Positions 43,138-53,441 of a stretch of DNA of 64,000 nucleotides are shown here, piece after piece. The DNA comes from Clostridiisalibacter paucivorans DSM 22131 (lineage in GTDB: Bacteria > Bacillota > Clostridia > Tissierellales > Clostridiisalibacteraceae): assembly GCF_000620125.1 (NCBI RefSeq), contig NZ_JHVL01000006.1, forward strand, positions 1-64,000. The letters run 5' to 3'. Each line of letters begins with the position of its first letter. Position 1 is the first letter of the stretch. The notes under the pieces were generated by a model. It was given only the letters and a program-made list of their open reading frames with translations. It was not told where the DNA came from and ran no database searches. Both the position numbers and the translations under genes were made by a program.

Positions 43138-43722
43138 ATGGCTTTAGTACCTGTTGTTGTGGAACAAACTAATAGGGGAGAAAGATCTTATGATATTTAT
43201 TCTAGACTTTTAAAAGATAGGATAATTTTCTTAAGTGACGAAATCAACGATACCACAGCAAGTTTAGTGGTTGCTCAGTTGTTATTTTTGGAGGCTCAAG
43301 ATCCAGATAAGGACATTCAAATATATATAAATAGTCCAGGTGGATCAATAACAGCGGGTTTTTCAATATATGATACTATGCAATATATAAAGCCTGATGT
43401 ATCTACTATATGTGTAGGTATGTGTGCTAGTATGGGAGCATTTTTACTTACTGCTGGCGCTAAAGGTAAGAGATTCGCCCTTCCAAATTCAGAAATAATG
43501 ATACATCAACCATTGGGAGGAACTAGAGGTCAGGCAGAAGATATAAGAATACATGCTGAAAGAATATTGAAGATGCGAGATAAATTAAATGAAATAATAA
43601 GTGATAGAACAGGCCAACCACTAGAAAAAGTTGAAAAAGATACCGATAGAGATTTCTTTATGTCAGCAGAAGAAGCTAAAAAGTATGGTATAATAGATGA
43701 AGTGATAACTTCTAGGAAATAA
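43138..43722 (+). CDS. clpP: ATP-dependent Clp protease proteolytic subunit ClpP
   Basis: The 194-residue serine protease that forms double heptamer rings. The catalytic triad is visible: Ser in [11 protein letters not shown], His in [10 protein letters not shown] and Asp in [12 protein letters not shown]. The N-terminal [29 protein letters not shown] is standard. GGAGG precedes the ATG; clpX follows after 19 bases. Confidence 0.98.
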   Translation: MALVPVVVEQTNRGERSYDIYSRLLKDRIIFLSDEINDTTASLVVAQLLFLEAQDPDKDIQIYINSPGGSITAGFSIYDTMQYIKPDVSTICVGMCASMGAFLLTAGAKGKRFALPNSEIMIHQPLGGTRGQAEDIRIHAERILKMRDKLNEIISDRTGQPLEKVEKDTDRDFFMSAEEAKKYGIIDEVITSRK

Positions 43723-43741
43723 TTTTGAGAGAGGTGTCTTA

Positions 43742-45013
43742 ATGTCAAGATTTGACGATAAGCAACTCAAATGTTCTTTTTGTGGCAAATCACAGGATCA
43801 GGTTAGAAGGCTTATAGCTGGACCTAATGTATATATATGTGATGAATGCATTAATTTATGCCAAGAGATAATTGATGAAGAATTCGATGAAGCTGTGGAT
43901 GTGGAGATGAAAGAACTGCCAAAACCCATGGAAATAAATGAGATTCTTAATCAATATGTCATTAAGCAAGATAGGGCAAAAAGGGCATTAGCAGTTGCAG
44001 TTTATAATCATTACAAAAGAATAAACAAGAAAACTTCTTCTTCAGATGTTGAATTACAGAAGAGTAATATAATTATGCTTGGACCCACAGGTTCAGGTAA
44101 GACATTATTAGCCCAAACATTGGCTAAGATATTAAATGTACCATTTGCAATAGCTGATGCAACATCATTAACTGAAGCGGGATATGTTGGAGAGGATGTA
44201 GAAAACATACTCTTAAAACTTATTCAGGCAGCAGATTATGATATAGAAAGGGCAGAAAAGGGGATAATATATATTGATGAGATAGATAAAATAGCAAGGA
44301 AATCAGATAATCCATCAATAACAAGAGATGTCAGTGGTGAAGGTGTTCAACAGGCATTGTTAAAAATACTTGAAGGAACTGTAGCCAGTGTACCACCTCA
44401 AGGAGGCAGAAAACATCCCCATCAAGAGTTTATTCAGATAGATACTAGTAATGTATTATTTATAGTTGGTGGAGCTTTTGATGGTGTAGAAAATATTATT
44501 CAAAATAGAATAGGTAAAATGTCTATGGGATTCGGGGCAGACATAAGAAGTAAAGAAGCGAAGGATATAGGCGAAATATTAAAGCATATACAGCCTGAAG
44601 ATTTATTGAAATATGGTCTCATCCCTGAATTTGCAGGAAGATTACCAGTCATGGTGTCTCTTGATCAATTAGATGAAGAAGCCCTTATAGACATATTGAC
44701 TAAACCTAAAAATGCATTGGTTAAGCAATATAAGGAACTGTTCATGATGGATGGAGTAGAATTAGAATTCGAAGACCAAGCACTAAAGATAGTAGCACAA
44801 AGGGCAATAGAAAGAAAAACTGGAGCCAGAGGATTGAGGGGCATACTTGAAGAAATAATGTTGGATATAATGTATGAAATACCCCATAGATCTGATATAG
44901 AGAAATGTGTTATAACAAAGGATACCATCCTTAAGAAATCTGAACCTACTTTAGTTCTTTCTGAAAAAAGAAAGAAAAAGGGAAAGAAAGGTGAAGAAGA
45001 GTCAGCTTCTTAA
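43742..45013 (+). CDS. clpX: Clp protease ATPase subunit ClpX
   Basis: A 423-residue AAA+ unfoldase that feeds ClpP. The N-terminal zinc-binding domain has [11 protein letters not shown] and CDECINLC; Walker A is GPTGSGKT, Walker [11 protein letters not shown]; the pore-loop GYVGEDVE and the ClpP-docking IGF-type loop (SMGFGADIR) are present. GAGAGGTG precedes the ATG. The gene ends in a terminator that separates it from lon. Confidence 0.98.
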   Translation: MSRFDDKQLKCSFCGKSQDQVRRLIAGPNVYICDECINLCQEIIDEEFDEAVDVEMKELPKPMEINEILNQYVIKQDRAKRALAVAVYNHYKRINKKTSSSDVELQKSNIIMLGPTGSGKTLLAQTLAKILNVPFAIADATSLTEAGYVGEDVENILLKLIQAADYDIERAEKGIIYIDEIDKIARKSDNPSITRDVSGEGVQQALLKILEGTVASVPPQGGRKHPHQEFIQIDTSNVLFIVGGAFDGVENIIQNRIGKMSMGFGADIRSKEAKDIGEILKHIQPEDLLKYGLIPEFAGRLPVMVSLDQLDEEALIDILTKPKNALVKQYKELFMMDGVELEFEDQALKIVAQRAIERKTGARGLRGILEEIMLDIMYEIPHRSDIEKCVITKDTILKKSEPTLVLSEKRKKKGKKGEEESAS

Positions 45014-45017
45014 AAAA

Positions 45018-45046
45018 ATGTCCACATTGGTGTGGACATTTTTTTA
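45018..45046 (+). terminator. Terminator after clpX
   Basis: ATGTCCACA and TGTGGACAT form a 9-bp stem with a 4-base loop, followed by a T-run. Confidence 0.9.
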
Positions 45047-45162
45047 TATATTGACTATTTATATTTGTTTGGGTAACATTGTAGTAGCATGGGTAAAATA
45101 TTTATAAATATATTTTAAATTAAAAGAGAATAATAGTTTTGCTATTTGAAGGAGTTGATAGT

Positions 45163-47514
45163 GTGGATAGCTATAAGATAAAAAGTGAAAAACGAGAAAT
45201 ACCATTGATACCGTTGAGGGGATTGTCTGTATTTCCTTATATGGTAGTCCATTTTGATGTTGGACGGGATAAATCTATAAATGCATTGGAAGAGGCCATG
45301 GTAAATGATTCTTTGATATTTTTGACGGCACAAAAAGAAGCAAAGGTGGATATTCCTACCCCTGAAGATTTTTATAAAGTGGGAACAGTTTGTAAAATAA
45401 AGCAAATGTTAAAATTACCGGGAGATACCATAAGAGTTTTAGTAGAAGGTATAAATAGGGGAAGAATAACGGAGATATTAAAGGAAGAACCATACTTTGA
45501 GTCAGAAATAGAGGAAGTAATCTATGAAATAGATGAATCCAATAAAGAAATAAAGGCAATGATGAGATTAGTGGTAGAGAGATTTGAAGAATATGTAAGT
45601 TTAGGCAATAAAATTTCTCCCGATGTAATAGTTACTGTAGATGAGATCAAAGAACCTGGAAGATTGGCAGATGTTATTTCTTCGTATATACATTTAAAGC
45701 CAGATAATAAACAAAAGATATTAGAGGCATTTGATCCATATAAAAGGTTAGAGGTATTGCATATAATACTTGAAGAGGAAATAGAAGTATTACAAATAGA
45801 AGATAAGATATCTAATAGAGTAAAGAAACAGATAAATAAAGTTCAAAAGGAATATTATCTTAAAGAGCAGTTAAAAGCTATACAGAAAGAACTAGGAGAA
45901 GGGGAAAGCTTAGAAGAAGAGGTCTTAGAATACGAAGAAAAAATCAATAAAATTAAAATGCCTGATGAAGTAAAGGAAAAGGCATTAAAGGAAGTAAATA
46001 GGCTTAGAAGGTTGTCTCCTGCATCGGCAGAAACTGCTGTAATTAGAAATTATGTAGAATGGATTATAGAGTTACCTTGGGATAAACAGACTAAGGATAG
46101 AGTAGATATAAAAAAATCTAGAGAAATATTAGACAAAGACCATTATGGACTTAAGGATGTAAAGGAAAGAATTCTAGAATATCTAGCTATAAGAAAATTG
46201 GCTAAGGATATGAAGGGTCCTATATTATGCTTAGTTGGTCCTCCTGGTGTAGGTAAAACATCAATAGCTAAATCAATAGCGAGATCAATAAATAGAAAAT
46301 TCGTACGAATGTCTTTAGGTGGAGTAAGAGATGAAGCAGAGATAAGGGGACATAGAAGGACATATGTAGGAGCTATACCAGGGAGAATAATATCTTCTAT
46401 AAAAAAGGTGAAGTCCAAAAATCCTGTATTTTTATTTGATGAAATAGATAAAATTAATAGTGATTTTAGAGGAGATCCAGCTTCAGCTTTATTGGAAGTA
46501 TTGGACCCCGAACAAAATAGTACATTTACAGACCATTTCTTAGAGGTACCCTTTGATTTGTCCAAGGTTATGTTTATAACTACAGCAAATACAATCAATA
46601 CTATTCCGAGACCATTATTAGATAGGATGGAGATAATTCGAGTATCTGGTTATACAGAGGAAGAAAAATTGGAGATAGCTAAGGGATATTTGGTAACTAA
46701 ACAGCTTAAGGAACATGGTTTAAAGGAGAAAAACATAAATATATCAGAAAATGCATTGAGAGATATAATAAATAACTATACCAGGGAAGCAGGTGTTAGG
46801 AGTCTAGAGAGGAGTATTGCCACTGTATTTAGAAAGTCTGCAAAAAGAATTGTAGAAGATAAAGTAAAGACTGTAAGGATAAATAGTGGAAATCTAGATA
46901 AATACTTGGGCATACCTAAATATAGATATGAAATGGCAGCTAAAGAAAATCAGATAGGTATAGCGACTGGTCTTGCATGGACAGCAGTTGGAGGAGAAAC
47001 ATTGTCTATAGAGGTTACTCCAATGGGTGGAAAAGGCAAATTACAGCTCACAGGGAAACTGGGAGATGTGATGAAGGAATCTGCAATGACAGGAATAAGT
47101 TATATAAGATCTAAAGCGAAGGATTTAAATATAAATGATGATTTCCATGAGAAACAAGATATACACATACATGTGCCAGAGGGAGCAATACCTAAAGATG
47201 GACCATCGGCAGGGATAACTATGGCTACAGCAGTTATATCAGCCCTTACCAATATCCCTATAGATAGTGCATTGGCAATGACTGGAGAAATAACGTTGAG
47301 GGGCAGAGTTTTACCCATAGGAGGAGTAAAAGAAAAGGTACTTGCAGCTAATAGGGCAGGTATAAAGAAGGTATTATTGCCATATGAAAATAAAAAAGAT
47401 ATGGAGGAAATACCAGATAAAATTAAGAAGAGGTTAAATATAGTATTTGTCAAAACCATGGATGAGGTTTTAGACCATGCCTTAGTTACAGAGGAGAATG
47501 AACATGAAAATTAA
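45163..47514 (+). CDS. lon: ATP-dependent protease Lon
   Basis: A 783-residue LonA protease. N-terminal substrate domain ([23 protein letters not shown]), coiled-coil middle, AAA+ module with GPPGVGKT and FLFDEIDKI, and a C-terminal Ser-Lys peptidase with the serine in [14 protein letters not shown] and the lysine in [15 protein letters not shown] chose GTG 45163, 8 bases after GAAGGAG; the upstream in-frame TTG at 45139 precedes that site. The 3' end overlaps the start of ysxC. Confidence 0.96.
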   Translation: MDSYKIKSEKREIPLIPLRGLSVFPYMVVHFDVGRDKSINALEEAMVNDSLIFLTAQKEAKVDIPTPEDFYKVGTVCKIKQMLKLPGDTIRVLVEGINRGRITEILKEEPYFESEIEEVIYEIDESNKEIKAMMRLVVERFEEYVSLGNKISPDVIVTVDEIKEPGRLADVISSYIHLKPDNKQKILEAFDPYKRLEVLHIILEEEIEVLQIEDKISNRVKKQINKVQKEYYLKEQLKAIQKELGEGESLEEEVLEYEEKINKIKMPDEVKEKALKEVNRLRRLSPASAETAVIRNYVEWIIELPWDKQTKDRVDIKKSREILDKDHYGLKDVKERILEYLAIRKLAKDMKGPILCLVGPPGVGKTSIAKSIARSINRKFVRMSLGGVRDEAEIRGHRRTYVGAIPGRIISSIKKVKSKNPVFLFDEIDKINSDFRGDPASALLEVLDPEQNSTFTDHFLEVPFDLSKVMFITTANTINTIPRPLLDRMEIIRVSGYTEEEKLEIAKGYLVTKQLKEHGLKEKNINISENALRDIINNYTREAGVRSLERSIATVFRKSAKRIVEDKVKTVRINSGNLDKYLGIPKYRYEMAAKENQIGIATGLAWTAVGGETLSIEVTPMGGKGKLQLTGKLGDVMKESAMTGISYIRSKAKDLNINDDFHEKQDIHIHVPEGAIPKDGPSAGITMATAVISALTNIPIDSALAMTGEITLRGRVLPIGGVKEKVLAANRAGIKKVLLPYENKKDMEEIPDKIKKRLNIVFVKTMDEVLDHALVTEENEHEN

Positions 47515-48094
47515 AAAGGCAGAGATACTTGCAACTGCTGTTAGGGAGAATCAATATCCTGAAATTGGTCCTCCTGAAATAGCATTTGCAGGTAAATCAA
47601 ATGTGGGAAAATCATCTTTGATAAATACCCTTGTAAATAGAAAAAATCTAGCCAGGACCAGTGGACAACCAGGGAAAACTCAAACTTTAAATTTCTACAA
47701 TGTAAATGATGAATTTAGGTTCGTAGACTTACCAGGATATGGATATGCTAAGGTATCCATGAAGGAACGAGAAAGATGGGGAACGATGATAGAAAATTAC
47801 TTGGTAAATAGGCAAACCTTAATAGAGGTATTACAATTAATAGATATAAGACATCCTCCAGGAGAGCATGATATAATGATGCATAATTGGATAAGATCTT
47901 TTGGATATAAGGGGTTAGTCATAGCTACTAAGGCGGATAAAATATCTAAGGGAAAATGGATGAAACATATGGCTATTATAAAAAGAGATCTAGGCATACA
48001 AGATAATAATCTAATCATACCATTTTCAGCATCAAAGAAAATAAATAAAGATAAGGTATGGGAAACATTAGAATCAATAATCCCTGTGGAATAG
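47504..48094 (+). CDS. ysxC: Ribosome-biogenesis GTPase YsxC/EngB
   Basis: A 196-residue GTPase needed for large ribosomal subunit assembly. G1 [11 protein letters not shown]3 [12 protein letters not shown] and G4 TKADK are intact. ATG 47504 is 7 bases after GAGGAG; the ATG at 47498 is too close. The lon-ysxC overlap is a common Firmicute arrangement. A terminator stem begins inside its last codons. Confidence 0.95.
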   Translation: MKIKKAEILATAVRENQYPEIGPPEIAFAGKSNVGKSSLINTLVNRKNLARTSGQPGKTQTLNFYNVNDEFRFVDLPGYGYAKVSMKERERWGTMIENYLVNRQTLIEVLQLIDIRHPPGEHDIMMHNWIRSFGYKGLVIATKADKISKGKWMKHMAIIKRDLGIQDNNLIIPFSASKKINKDKVWETLESIIPVE

Positions 48095-48115
48095 TATCCA
48101 CAGGGATTATTTAAC
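48079..48115 (+). terminator. Terminator overlapping the end of ysxC
   Basis: AATCCCTGTGGA and TCCACAGGGATT form a perfect 12-bp stem with a 6-base loop; the ysxC stop codon is in the loop. ATTTAACTTT follows. Confidence 0.85.
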
Positions 48116-48125
48116 TTTAAAAACA

Positions 48126-48149
48126 AAAACGGCCATTTGGCCGTTTTAT
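48126..48149 (-). terminator. Terminator of the rubredoxin gene
   Basis: AAAACGGCC and GGCCGTTTT form a 9-bp stem with a 4-base loop. T-rich DNA follows on the minus strand; it could also back up the ysxC terminator on the plus strand. Confidence 0.85.
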
Positions 48150-48155
48150 GTAATA

Positions 48156-48317
48156 TTAGTCTTCTTTTTCAAACATATCTTTACCTGCACCACAAACTGG
48201 GCAAACCCAATCTTCTGGTAATTTGTCAAAAGGAGTTCCTGGTTCTACACCGTTATCAGGGTCTCCTTCAGCAGGGTCATAAACATATCCACATGGTACG
48301 CATACATATTTGTCCAT
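48156..48317 (-). CDS. Rubredoxin
   Basis: A 53-residue electron-transfer protein with a single Fe(Cys)4 centre. Reading the minus strand gives [19 protein letters not shown] near the start and [17 protein letters not shown] at the end; the two CxxCG knuckles and the aromatic core are exactly those of rubredoxin. AAAGGAGG precedes the ATG. It is monocistronic with its own terminator. It probably works in oxygen or peroxide detoxification, with partners such as rubrerythrin that are not in this window. Confidence 0.97.
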   Translation of the reverse strand: MDKYVCVPCGYVYDPAEGDPDNGVEPGTPFDKLPEDWVCPVCGAGKDMFEKED

Positions 48318-48531
48318 AATAAAAAACCTCCTTTGAAAGTTTCACTATAATTTAGTATAATTGTCTACGAGAATTATATACCCTCATAGTGATATTTTAA
48401 ACTAAAAATAATAAAAAAGCAATAGAGTCTAAATTGGACAAAATAAAGATTACAACATATACTTTTTGGGTAGAATATAATTAGAAAATCGAAATAATAT
48501 ATAATAAGGGGATTAAATAAAATAATTCTAG

Positions 48532-48942
48532 GTGGGTGTGGTTAAATTGTGCTATATAATAAAGAAGACTTTATCCAGTGATTTATTAGAAATGAAATCA
48601 GCATTGCAAGAAATATTAAAAAGTTTACAAAATGTTTTAGTGGACGAAACAACCCTATTTGATGCAAGACTCATACTAGACGAGTTAATATGCAATGGTA
48701 TAATACATGGAAATAAATCTGATACTAGAAAGAAGATAGATGTATTTGTAGAAGTAAATGTTGATAACAATAAATACATCAAAATAGAGGTATCAGATGA
48801 GGGCAGTGGATTTAAATATGAAAGGGAAGCATATGATCCAATGAAATTGACCATAGGTGGAAGAGGGCTAAAGATTGTAGATGAATTAAGTGACGAGTTT
48901 TTGATATTTGAAAACAGGGCCATATCTATAAAACATCTCTAA
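48532..48942 (+). CDS. Anti-sigma-factor-like serine kinase (HATPase_c domain)
   Basis: A 136-residue GHKL ATPase of the SpoIIAB/RsbW type. The N box reads LILDELICNGIIHGN, the G1 box VSDEGSGF and the G2 box GGRGLKIVDELSD. Such proteins bind a sigma factor or phosphorylate a STAS antagonist. No STAS or sigma gene is next to it, so the partner is unknown. The start is uncertain: GTG 48532 lacks a good site, and TTG 48547 behind GGTGGGTGTGG is a fair alternative. Confidence 0.82.
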   Translation: MGVVKLCYIIKKTLSSDLLEMKSALQEILKSLQNVLVDETTLFDARLILDELICNGIIHGNKSDTRKKIDVFVEVNVDNNKYIKIEVSDEGSGFKYEREAYDPMKLTIGGRGLKIVDELSDEFLIFENRAISIKHL

Positions 48943-48943
48943 T

Positions 48944-49007
48944 AAACTCTAATATGCTTTGTTTACTTTTGATTGATTAGTAAATAAAGTATATTAGAGT
49001 TTTTTTA
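48944..49007 (+). terminator. Long terminator hairpin
   Basis: AACTCTAATAT near 48945 pairs with ATATTAGAGTT near 48991, with further pairing inside, followed by seven T. Confidence 0.85.
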
Positions 49008-49080
49008 ATGAAAAATAACTATTAACTAATAAATATATATGTTATAATATCCTATAAAAATTGAAAGAAAAGGTGATGTA

Positions 49081-50454
49081 ATGGTAAAAAAGAATGACGT
49101 CTTAGAGCTTACTATAGAAGATGTAAAATTTCCTAATAAGGGAATATCAAGTATAGATAATGAGAATATAATTATAAAGAACACTATTAAAGGACAAAAA
49201 ATTAAAGCTAGAATAAGTAAAAAAAGGGGCAAAAAGATAGAGGCAAAGGTAATAGATGTATTACAGAGATCTCCTCAAGAAATAGTGCCTAAATGTGTAC
49301 ATTTTGAAAACTGTGGAGGATGTATATATCAAAACTTACCTTATGAAGAACAGCTTAAACTCAAATCTTCACAGGTACAAAGATTATTGTCAGAAGCAGG
49401 AATAGAGGGATATGAGTTTTTAGGCATAGAGAAAAGTCCATTAGAATATGAATATAGAAATAAAATGGAATTTACTTTTGGAGATGAAAAGAAGGATGGA
49501 CCATTGACATTGGGGATGCATCAACAAGGGAAATTTTATGAAATACTCACAGTGGATAAATGCCAGATAGTAGACAATGATTTTACAGAGATATTAATGA
49601 CTGTGTTGGAATATTTTAAGGATGAGGGGACATCTTTTTATCATAAAAAGACTCACCAAGGAGTAGTTAGACATTTGGTAGTAAGAAAGGCTGCTAAGAC
49701 AGGAGAAATACTTATAAACTTGATAACATCGTCTCAACAGAAACTTCAACTGGAAGATTTGGTAGAAGATTTGAAGAATATAGATTACAAAGGTGTATTG
49801 AAGGGAATACTTCATACAATAAATGATGGTCTAGCAGATGCAGTAAAGAGTGATGAAATGCATATACTGTATGGTAGTGACTATATCACAGAAGAATTAT
49901 TGGGGCTTAAATTTAATATATCGGCATTTTCTTTCTTCCAGACAAATTCATTTGGAGCAGAGAAGCTATATTCCATAGTTAGAGATTTTATAGGGGAGAC
50001 AGAAAACAAGACTATATTTGACCTATACTGTGGTACAGGAACTATAGCCCAGATAATGGCACCAGTAGCTAAAAAGGTAATAGGCATAGAGATAGTAGAA
50101 GAAGCAGTAGAAGCAGCTAGAAAAAATGCTAAACTAAATGGATTAGATAACTGTGAGTTTATAGCAGGAGATGTACTTAAAAAAGTAGACGAATTAAAAG
50201 AAAAGCCAGATATAATAATATTAGACCCTCCAAGGGATGGCATACATCCAAAGGCTATAAACAAGATAATAGACTTTATGCCCGATGAATTCATATATGT
50301 ATCATGTAAACCTACATCCTTAGCTAGAGATTTACCTGTATTTGTAGAAAGGGGATATAAGGTAGATAAGGTAAAATGTATGGATATGTTTCCTCATACA
50401 CCACACGTTGAAGCAGCAATTCTGATGACGTATTGTGGTTTGGGTAAAGAATAA
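49081..50454 (+). CDS. rlmD: 23S rRNA (uracil-5-)-methyltransferase RlmD/RlmCD family
   Basis: A 457-residue SAM-dependent RNA methyltransferase. An N-terminal TRAM domain (DVLELTIEDVKFPNKGISSID), iron-sulfur cysteines (CVHFENCGGC plus the later KCQIV), the SAM motif IFDLYCGTGTIAQIMA, the catalytic region LDPPRDGIHPKA and YVSCKPTSLARDL, and the terminal TPHVEAAILMTYCG. The last 17 codons and the following 110 bases are duplicated at 58707. AAAGGTGAT precedes the ATG. Confidence 0.95.
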   Translation: MVKKNDVLELTIEDVKFPNKGISSIDNENIIIKNTIKGQKIKARISKKRGKKIEAKVIDVLQRSPQEIVPKCVHFENCGGCIYQNLPYEEQLKLKSSQVQRLLSEAGIEGYEFLGIEKSPLEYEYRNKMEFTFGDEKKDGPLTLGMHQQGKFYEILTVDKCQIVDNDFTEILMTVLEYFKDEGTSFYHKKTHQGVVRHLVVRKAAKTGEILINLITSSQQKLQLEDLVEDLKNIDYKGVLKGILHTINDGLADAVKSDEMHILYGSDYITEELLGLKFNISAFSFFQTNSFGAEKLYSIVRDFIGETENKTIFDLYCGTGTIAQIMAPVAKKVIGIEIVEEAVEAARKNAKLNGLDNCEFIAGDVLKKVDELKEKPDIIILDPPRDGIHPKAINKIIDFMPDEFIYVSCKPTSLARDLPVFVERGYKVDKVKCMDMFPHTPHVEAAILMTYCGLGKE

Positions 50455-50565
50455 TAGGGTTTGACCACAACATGTAGTGGTTTGAAGATGAAATTTGGGT
50501 CAAAAATTGGTGAAAAAGCACCCTTTTTTGACCCTTTTAAATAGGGAGTTTGACAGATGACATTG
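50404..50565 (+). repeat. Long direct repeat, left copy (rlmD 3' end plus downstream hairpins)
   Basis: 162 bases starting at CACGTTGA in codon HVEAA of rlmD and ending at GACAGATGACATTG. The right copy at 58707-58868 has the same length with no net gaps; I count 29 differences (about 82% identity). Both contain the coding end with a stop at the same codon, a CCACAACAT hairpin and a terminator-like stem. Confidence 0.92.
50497..50538 (+). terminator. Probable rlmD terminator inside the repeat
   Basis: GGGTCAAAAA pairs with TTTTTTGACCC; inside, GGTG pairs with CACC. TTTTAAAT follows. The stem is kept in the right copy with changes that preserve or add pairing. Confidence 0.7.
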
Positions 50566-50684
50566 GATAAATATGGATATTTGAAGGGCAATTTGAAAAA
50601 AGTAGATAAACACTAGGAGCAAATTAGAACTTAAATATTTTAATGCTTTCCGCTTTATGTTAAATTTATAAATAATATAGTTAG

Positions 50685-51056
50685 TTATTTAGGCTGGTTA
50701 TTATTTTCAGGATAATTTATATTCTTTTCTTTAAATTTTAAAAAACTTATAAAATTTTCTAAGTCCTTCAGACTACTAGTTGTTAAATTATAAATATCAT
50801 CTAAAGGGAAAGCAGAGCAGTAATTATCCTCATTTTCTTTTATCCATTTATAATCCTGGAAATTAGATATACCGACTAAATAATCTAAACTGGTATTTAA
50901 AAGTTTTGCTATAATTATAGCATTTTGTAATGTAGGCATTTTTCTGCCACTTTCATAATATGATATGGTACTCTGGGTTAGGTTAAGTTGCTTTGCTAAT
51001 TCATCCTGGGTTAAGCCCAAATATTCTCTTAGCTGTTTTAGCCGATGTGAAAACAT
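50685..51056 (-). CDS. XRE-family transcriptional regulator
   Basis: A 123-residue repressor-like protein. Residues 3-60 are a Cro/C1 helix-turn-helix (SHRLKQLREYLGLTQDELAKQLNLTQSTISYYESGRKMPTLQNAIIIAKLLNTSLDYLVG); the C-terminal part is a short helical dimer-type tail. Such regulators often control mobile elements. ATG 51056 follows GAGGTGAT; the GTG at 51065 overlaps that site. It is the first gene inside the repeat-bounded segment. Confidence 0.88.
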   Translation of the reverse strand: MFSHRLKQLREYLGLTQDELAKQLNLTQSTISYYESGRKMPTLQNAIIIAKLLNTSLDYLVGISNFQDYKWIKENEDNYCSAFPLDDIYNLTTSSLKDLENFISFLKFKEKNINYPENNNQPK

Positions 51057-51306
51057 TAAAATCACCTCTAAATTAATTATAATATGATTTTAATAATAAA
51101 ATTAAACATATGACTTATAGAAATATTATTTGAATTATATGTCCAATAGGCATATAATTAAATTGTCTATATATTTGTTTATATGTCTTAAAATAAGTTT
51201 TAAAGCTTATATAAATATGGAACATTGGGTCTAAAGATGTTATATTTTAGTTATATGCTAGCAAAAATATAAGTTACAAATATAACTAATACGAGGGGTT
51301 AATGAT

Positions 51307-51479
51307 ATGGATTTAAAAGATAAATTAAAATAGTAAATTTCAGCGCTGTAGTGCTTCCAGTTAGTATAGGAATAACTGAATTTATGAAGATGGATAGCAT
51401 TGAACAATTAATAGGGCGAGCTAATGAGGCACAATATATGGAAAAAGCAAAGGGCAGAAATAATGTTCAAGTTATATAA
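51307..51479 (+). pseudogene. Possible chemoreceptor N-terminal remnant, frameshifted
   Basis: A good ribosome site (GAGGGG) precedes ATG GAT TTA AAA GAT AAA TTA AAA TAG. Skipping one base near 51330 opens a frame of about 50 residues (IVNFSAVVLPVSIGITEF, later SIEQLIGRANEAQYM) that looks like the first membrane helix of a chemoreceptor or sensor, ending at a stop before the next gene. Probably the 5' stump of a decayed gene. The family call is weak. The 454-base gap between the XRE gene and the HD-GYP gene holds only this. Confidence 0.4.
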
Positions 51480-51510
51480 AGAAATATATAACTGTATAGG
51501 AGGGATTCTA

Positions 51511-53241
51511 TTGTATAGAATGTTTGATGGGTCAAATAAAGATTTTAACCTGAATTATAAATTAAAAGAACAATTATCTGATTTTTGCAAATCTCTTAAT
51601 TTTGATGGTTGGAATATTTTAATGCTTAACAGAGATAAAAGATATGCTTTCGTATTCATGTCTTCAATGGAGGATTCAATAGATAGCTTAAATATACAAT
51701 CTAAAGTATTCTTTGATATCTCAAAGGAAGATTCCTACCTATGTAAAGCAATTAATGAAAGTAAAATTATTATTTATGATGGAGATTTCAAGAATGATAC
51801 CCAAAAGTCTTTAAACAAATTAAATGAGGAAAATGCATCAGAAATGTATATTCCTATAAATTCCACAAGGTCTAATAATAGTATCCCTATAGCATGCATC
51901 TATTTATTTAAGAAAAGTGCAATAGATAATAATGTTAACAACTTAATTAAAAAAAATTGTATTATTTGTCAAATGGGATATATTGAATCTCTAGTTCAAC
52001 TACATAATTATGAGTATGTAAATAACAGAAGATTCTTTGACATTATCCATACAATTACTGAAATAATTGGAACAAGGGAACCCTATATGAAAAATCACCC
52101 TTATAATGTAGCATACTTAAGCAATATAATTGGGGTTGAGATGAAACTGAGTGATATTCAATTATATAAATTATATATATCATCCTTACTCCATGATGTG
52201 GGCAAGCTTTATGTCTCAGAATATATTTTAAATAAGACAGGGCAATTAACAGAGGAGGAATTGCTTGAACTACAAAACTATCCTATTCATAGTGGTAGAA
52301 TAGTTGAAGATTTAATATATGGCTACTACAATCTTGAGGGAGTTGATGAAATCGTACTAAACCATCATGAAAGATATGACGGAGCTGGTTATCCAAATGG
52401 GATTAAAGGTGATGATATCCCCTTAGAAAGTAGAATTATTTCCATTGCAGATGCAGTTGATGCAATGCTTTGTGAACGAAGTTATAAAAAGCCAAAAACA
52501 ATAAGTGAAGCTATACAAGACCTTAAAAAGAATAGGGGTAGTCAATTTGACCCACAAATTACAGATATAATGATAAATAGATTAATACGAAGACAAGAGG
52601 ATAGGGAAAAGCTCTTGGAAGAACCAGTTATAAGTGGTACCATAGAATTTTTAACAGAAACAGAGTCATATCAACTACAGGGAACCCTAATTAAAACTGA
52701 ATTTGCCTATAGATTTAAGGTAAGTAAATATGACCAACACCTACTAAAACAAGTATCTGATCCTTCAGATATTAAAAAGGTTAGCTTCCACACAGAGGTT
52801 ACTGGAATCATTTTTGAATATGGTGCTACAATTATGGAGATAAAAGAAGCAGAGGTATATATTTCAAAGCTTACACCAAAGGTTACAAAGAATGCCTTTA
52901 GTTTACCCTGGTTACTAGATGGGATTATAAGGTTTAAAAATAACACTGTACTTAAAATTACTATAAATAAGGTAGGTGGTAATTATCTTGACTTCTATAT
53001 ACTAGACGAAGATTATAGTGATGTTAAGATATTTGATGATGTAAATATGGTAAGAATAAAATTTGAAGAAGAAGATATAATAGTTTCCGGGAAAATAGAT
53101 AAAAAAATAAAGCTAGGAAGAAAATTGCACTGTACCTTTATTTACTTAAATATTCTGGAAAGCACAAGAGATACTATTTTCAAGCATATATTTAGTAAAC
53201 AAACTGCTTTTACTAGAAATCTTAATAATATGCTTAAATAA
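51511..53241 (+). CDS. HD-GYP cyclic-di-GMP phosphodiesterase with C-terminal beta domains
   Basis: A 576-residue soluble protein. An N-terminal GAF-like region (about 1-170), then HD-GYP (about 180-355) with HDVGKL, NHHERYDGAGYPNGIKGDDIPLESRIISIADAVDAML, so the metal and GYP-loop residues are intact. The last about 180 residues form a beta-rich region that may be PilZ-like, though I cannot find a clean RxxxR-DxSxxG motif. It would break down c-di-GMP. TTG 51511 lies 6 bases after AGGAGGG; the longer frame from 51424 has no site. Confidence 0.85.
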   Translation: MYRMFDGSNKDFNLNYKLKEQLSDFCKSLNFDGWNILMLNRDKRYAFVFMSSMEDSIDSLNIQSKVFFDISKEDSYLCKAINESKIIIYDGDFKNDTQKSLNKLNEENASEMYIPINSTRSNNSIPIACIYLFKKSAIDNNVNNLIKKNCIICQMGYIESLVQLHNYEYVNNRRFFDIIHTITEIIGTREPYMKNHPYNVAYLSNIIGVEMKLSDIQLYKLYISSLLHDVGKLYVSEYILNKTGQLTEEELLELQNYPIHSGRIVEDLIYGYYNLEGVDEIVLNHHERYDGAGYPNGIKGDDIPLESRIISIADAVDAMLCERSYKKPKTISEAIQDLKKNRGSQFDPQITDIMINRLIRRQEDREKLLEEPVISGTIEFLTETESYQLQGTLIKTEFAYRFKVSKYDQHLLKQVSDPSDIKKVSFHTEVTGIIFEYGATIMEIKEAEVYISKLTPKVTKNAFSLPWLLDGIIRFKNNTVLKITINKVGGNYLDFYILDEDYSDVKIFDDVNMVRIKFEEEDIIVSGKIDKKIKLGRKLHCTFIYLNILESTRDTIFKHIFSKQTAFTRNLNNMLK

Positions 53242-53441
53242 TATGGTTAATTGGTCTTTGAATGTCTATTATTACTTGGAAAAGCCTGTATGTTTATCTA
53301 TAAATTATAAGGGGTTTATAATAGTAAAGCATCTAATCATCTCAAATCCATTATAATAGTATTTTATTGTATATTTATGCTATATTATAATAGGTTAAAT
53401 TCAGTATAATGATGAATTATACTGAATTAGGGGGGAGAGAG

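Noticed and set aside
48137-48319. 60-residue plus-strand ORF
   Set aside because: It is the antisense of the rubredoxin gene, which has the cysteine knuckles and a strong ribosome site.
50324-50521. Minus-strand ORF, with a similar one at 58690-58902
   Set aside because: The two resemble each other only because the underlying 162-bp DNA is duplicated. They lack ribosome sites and are antisense to rlmD codons.
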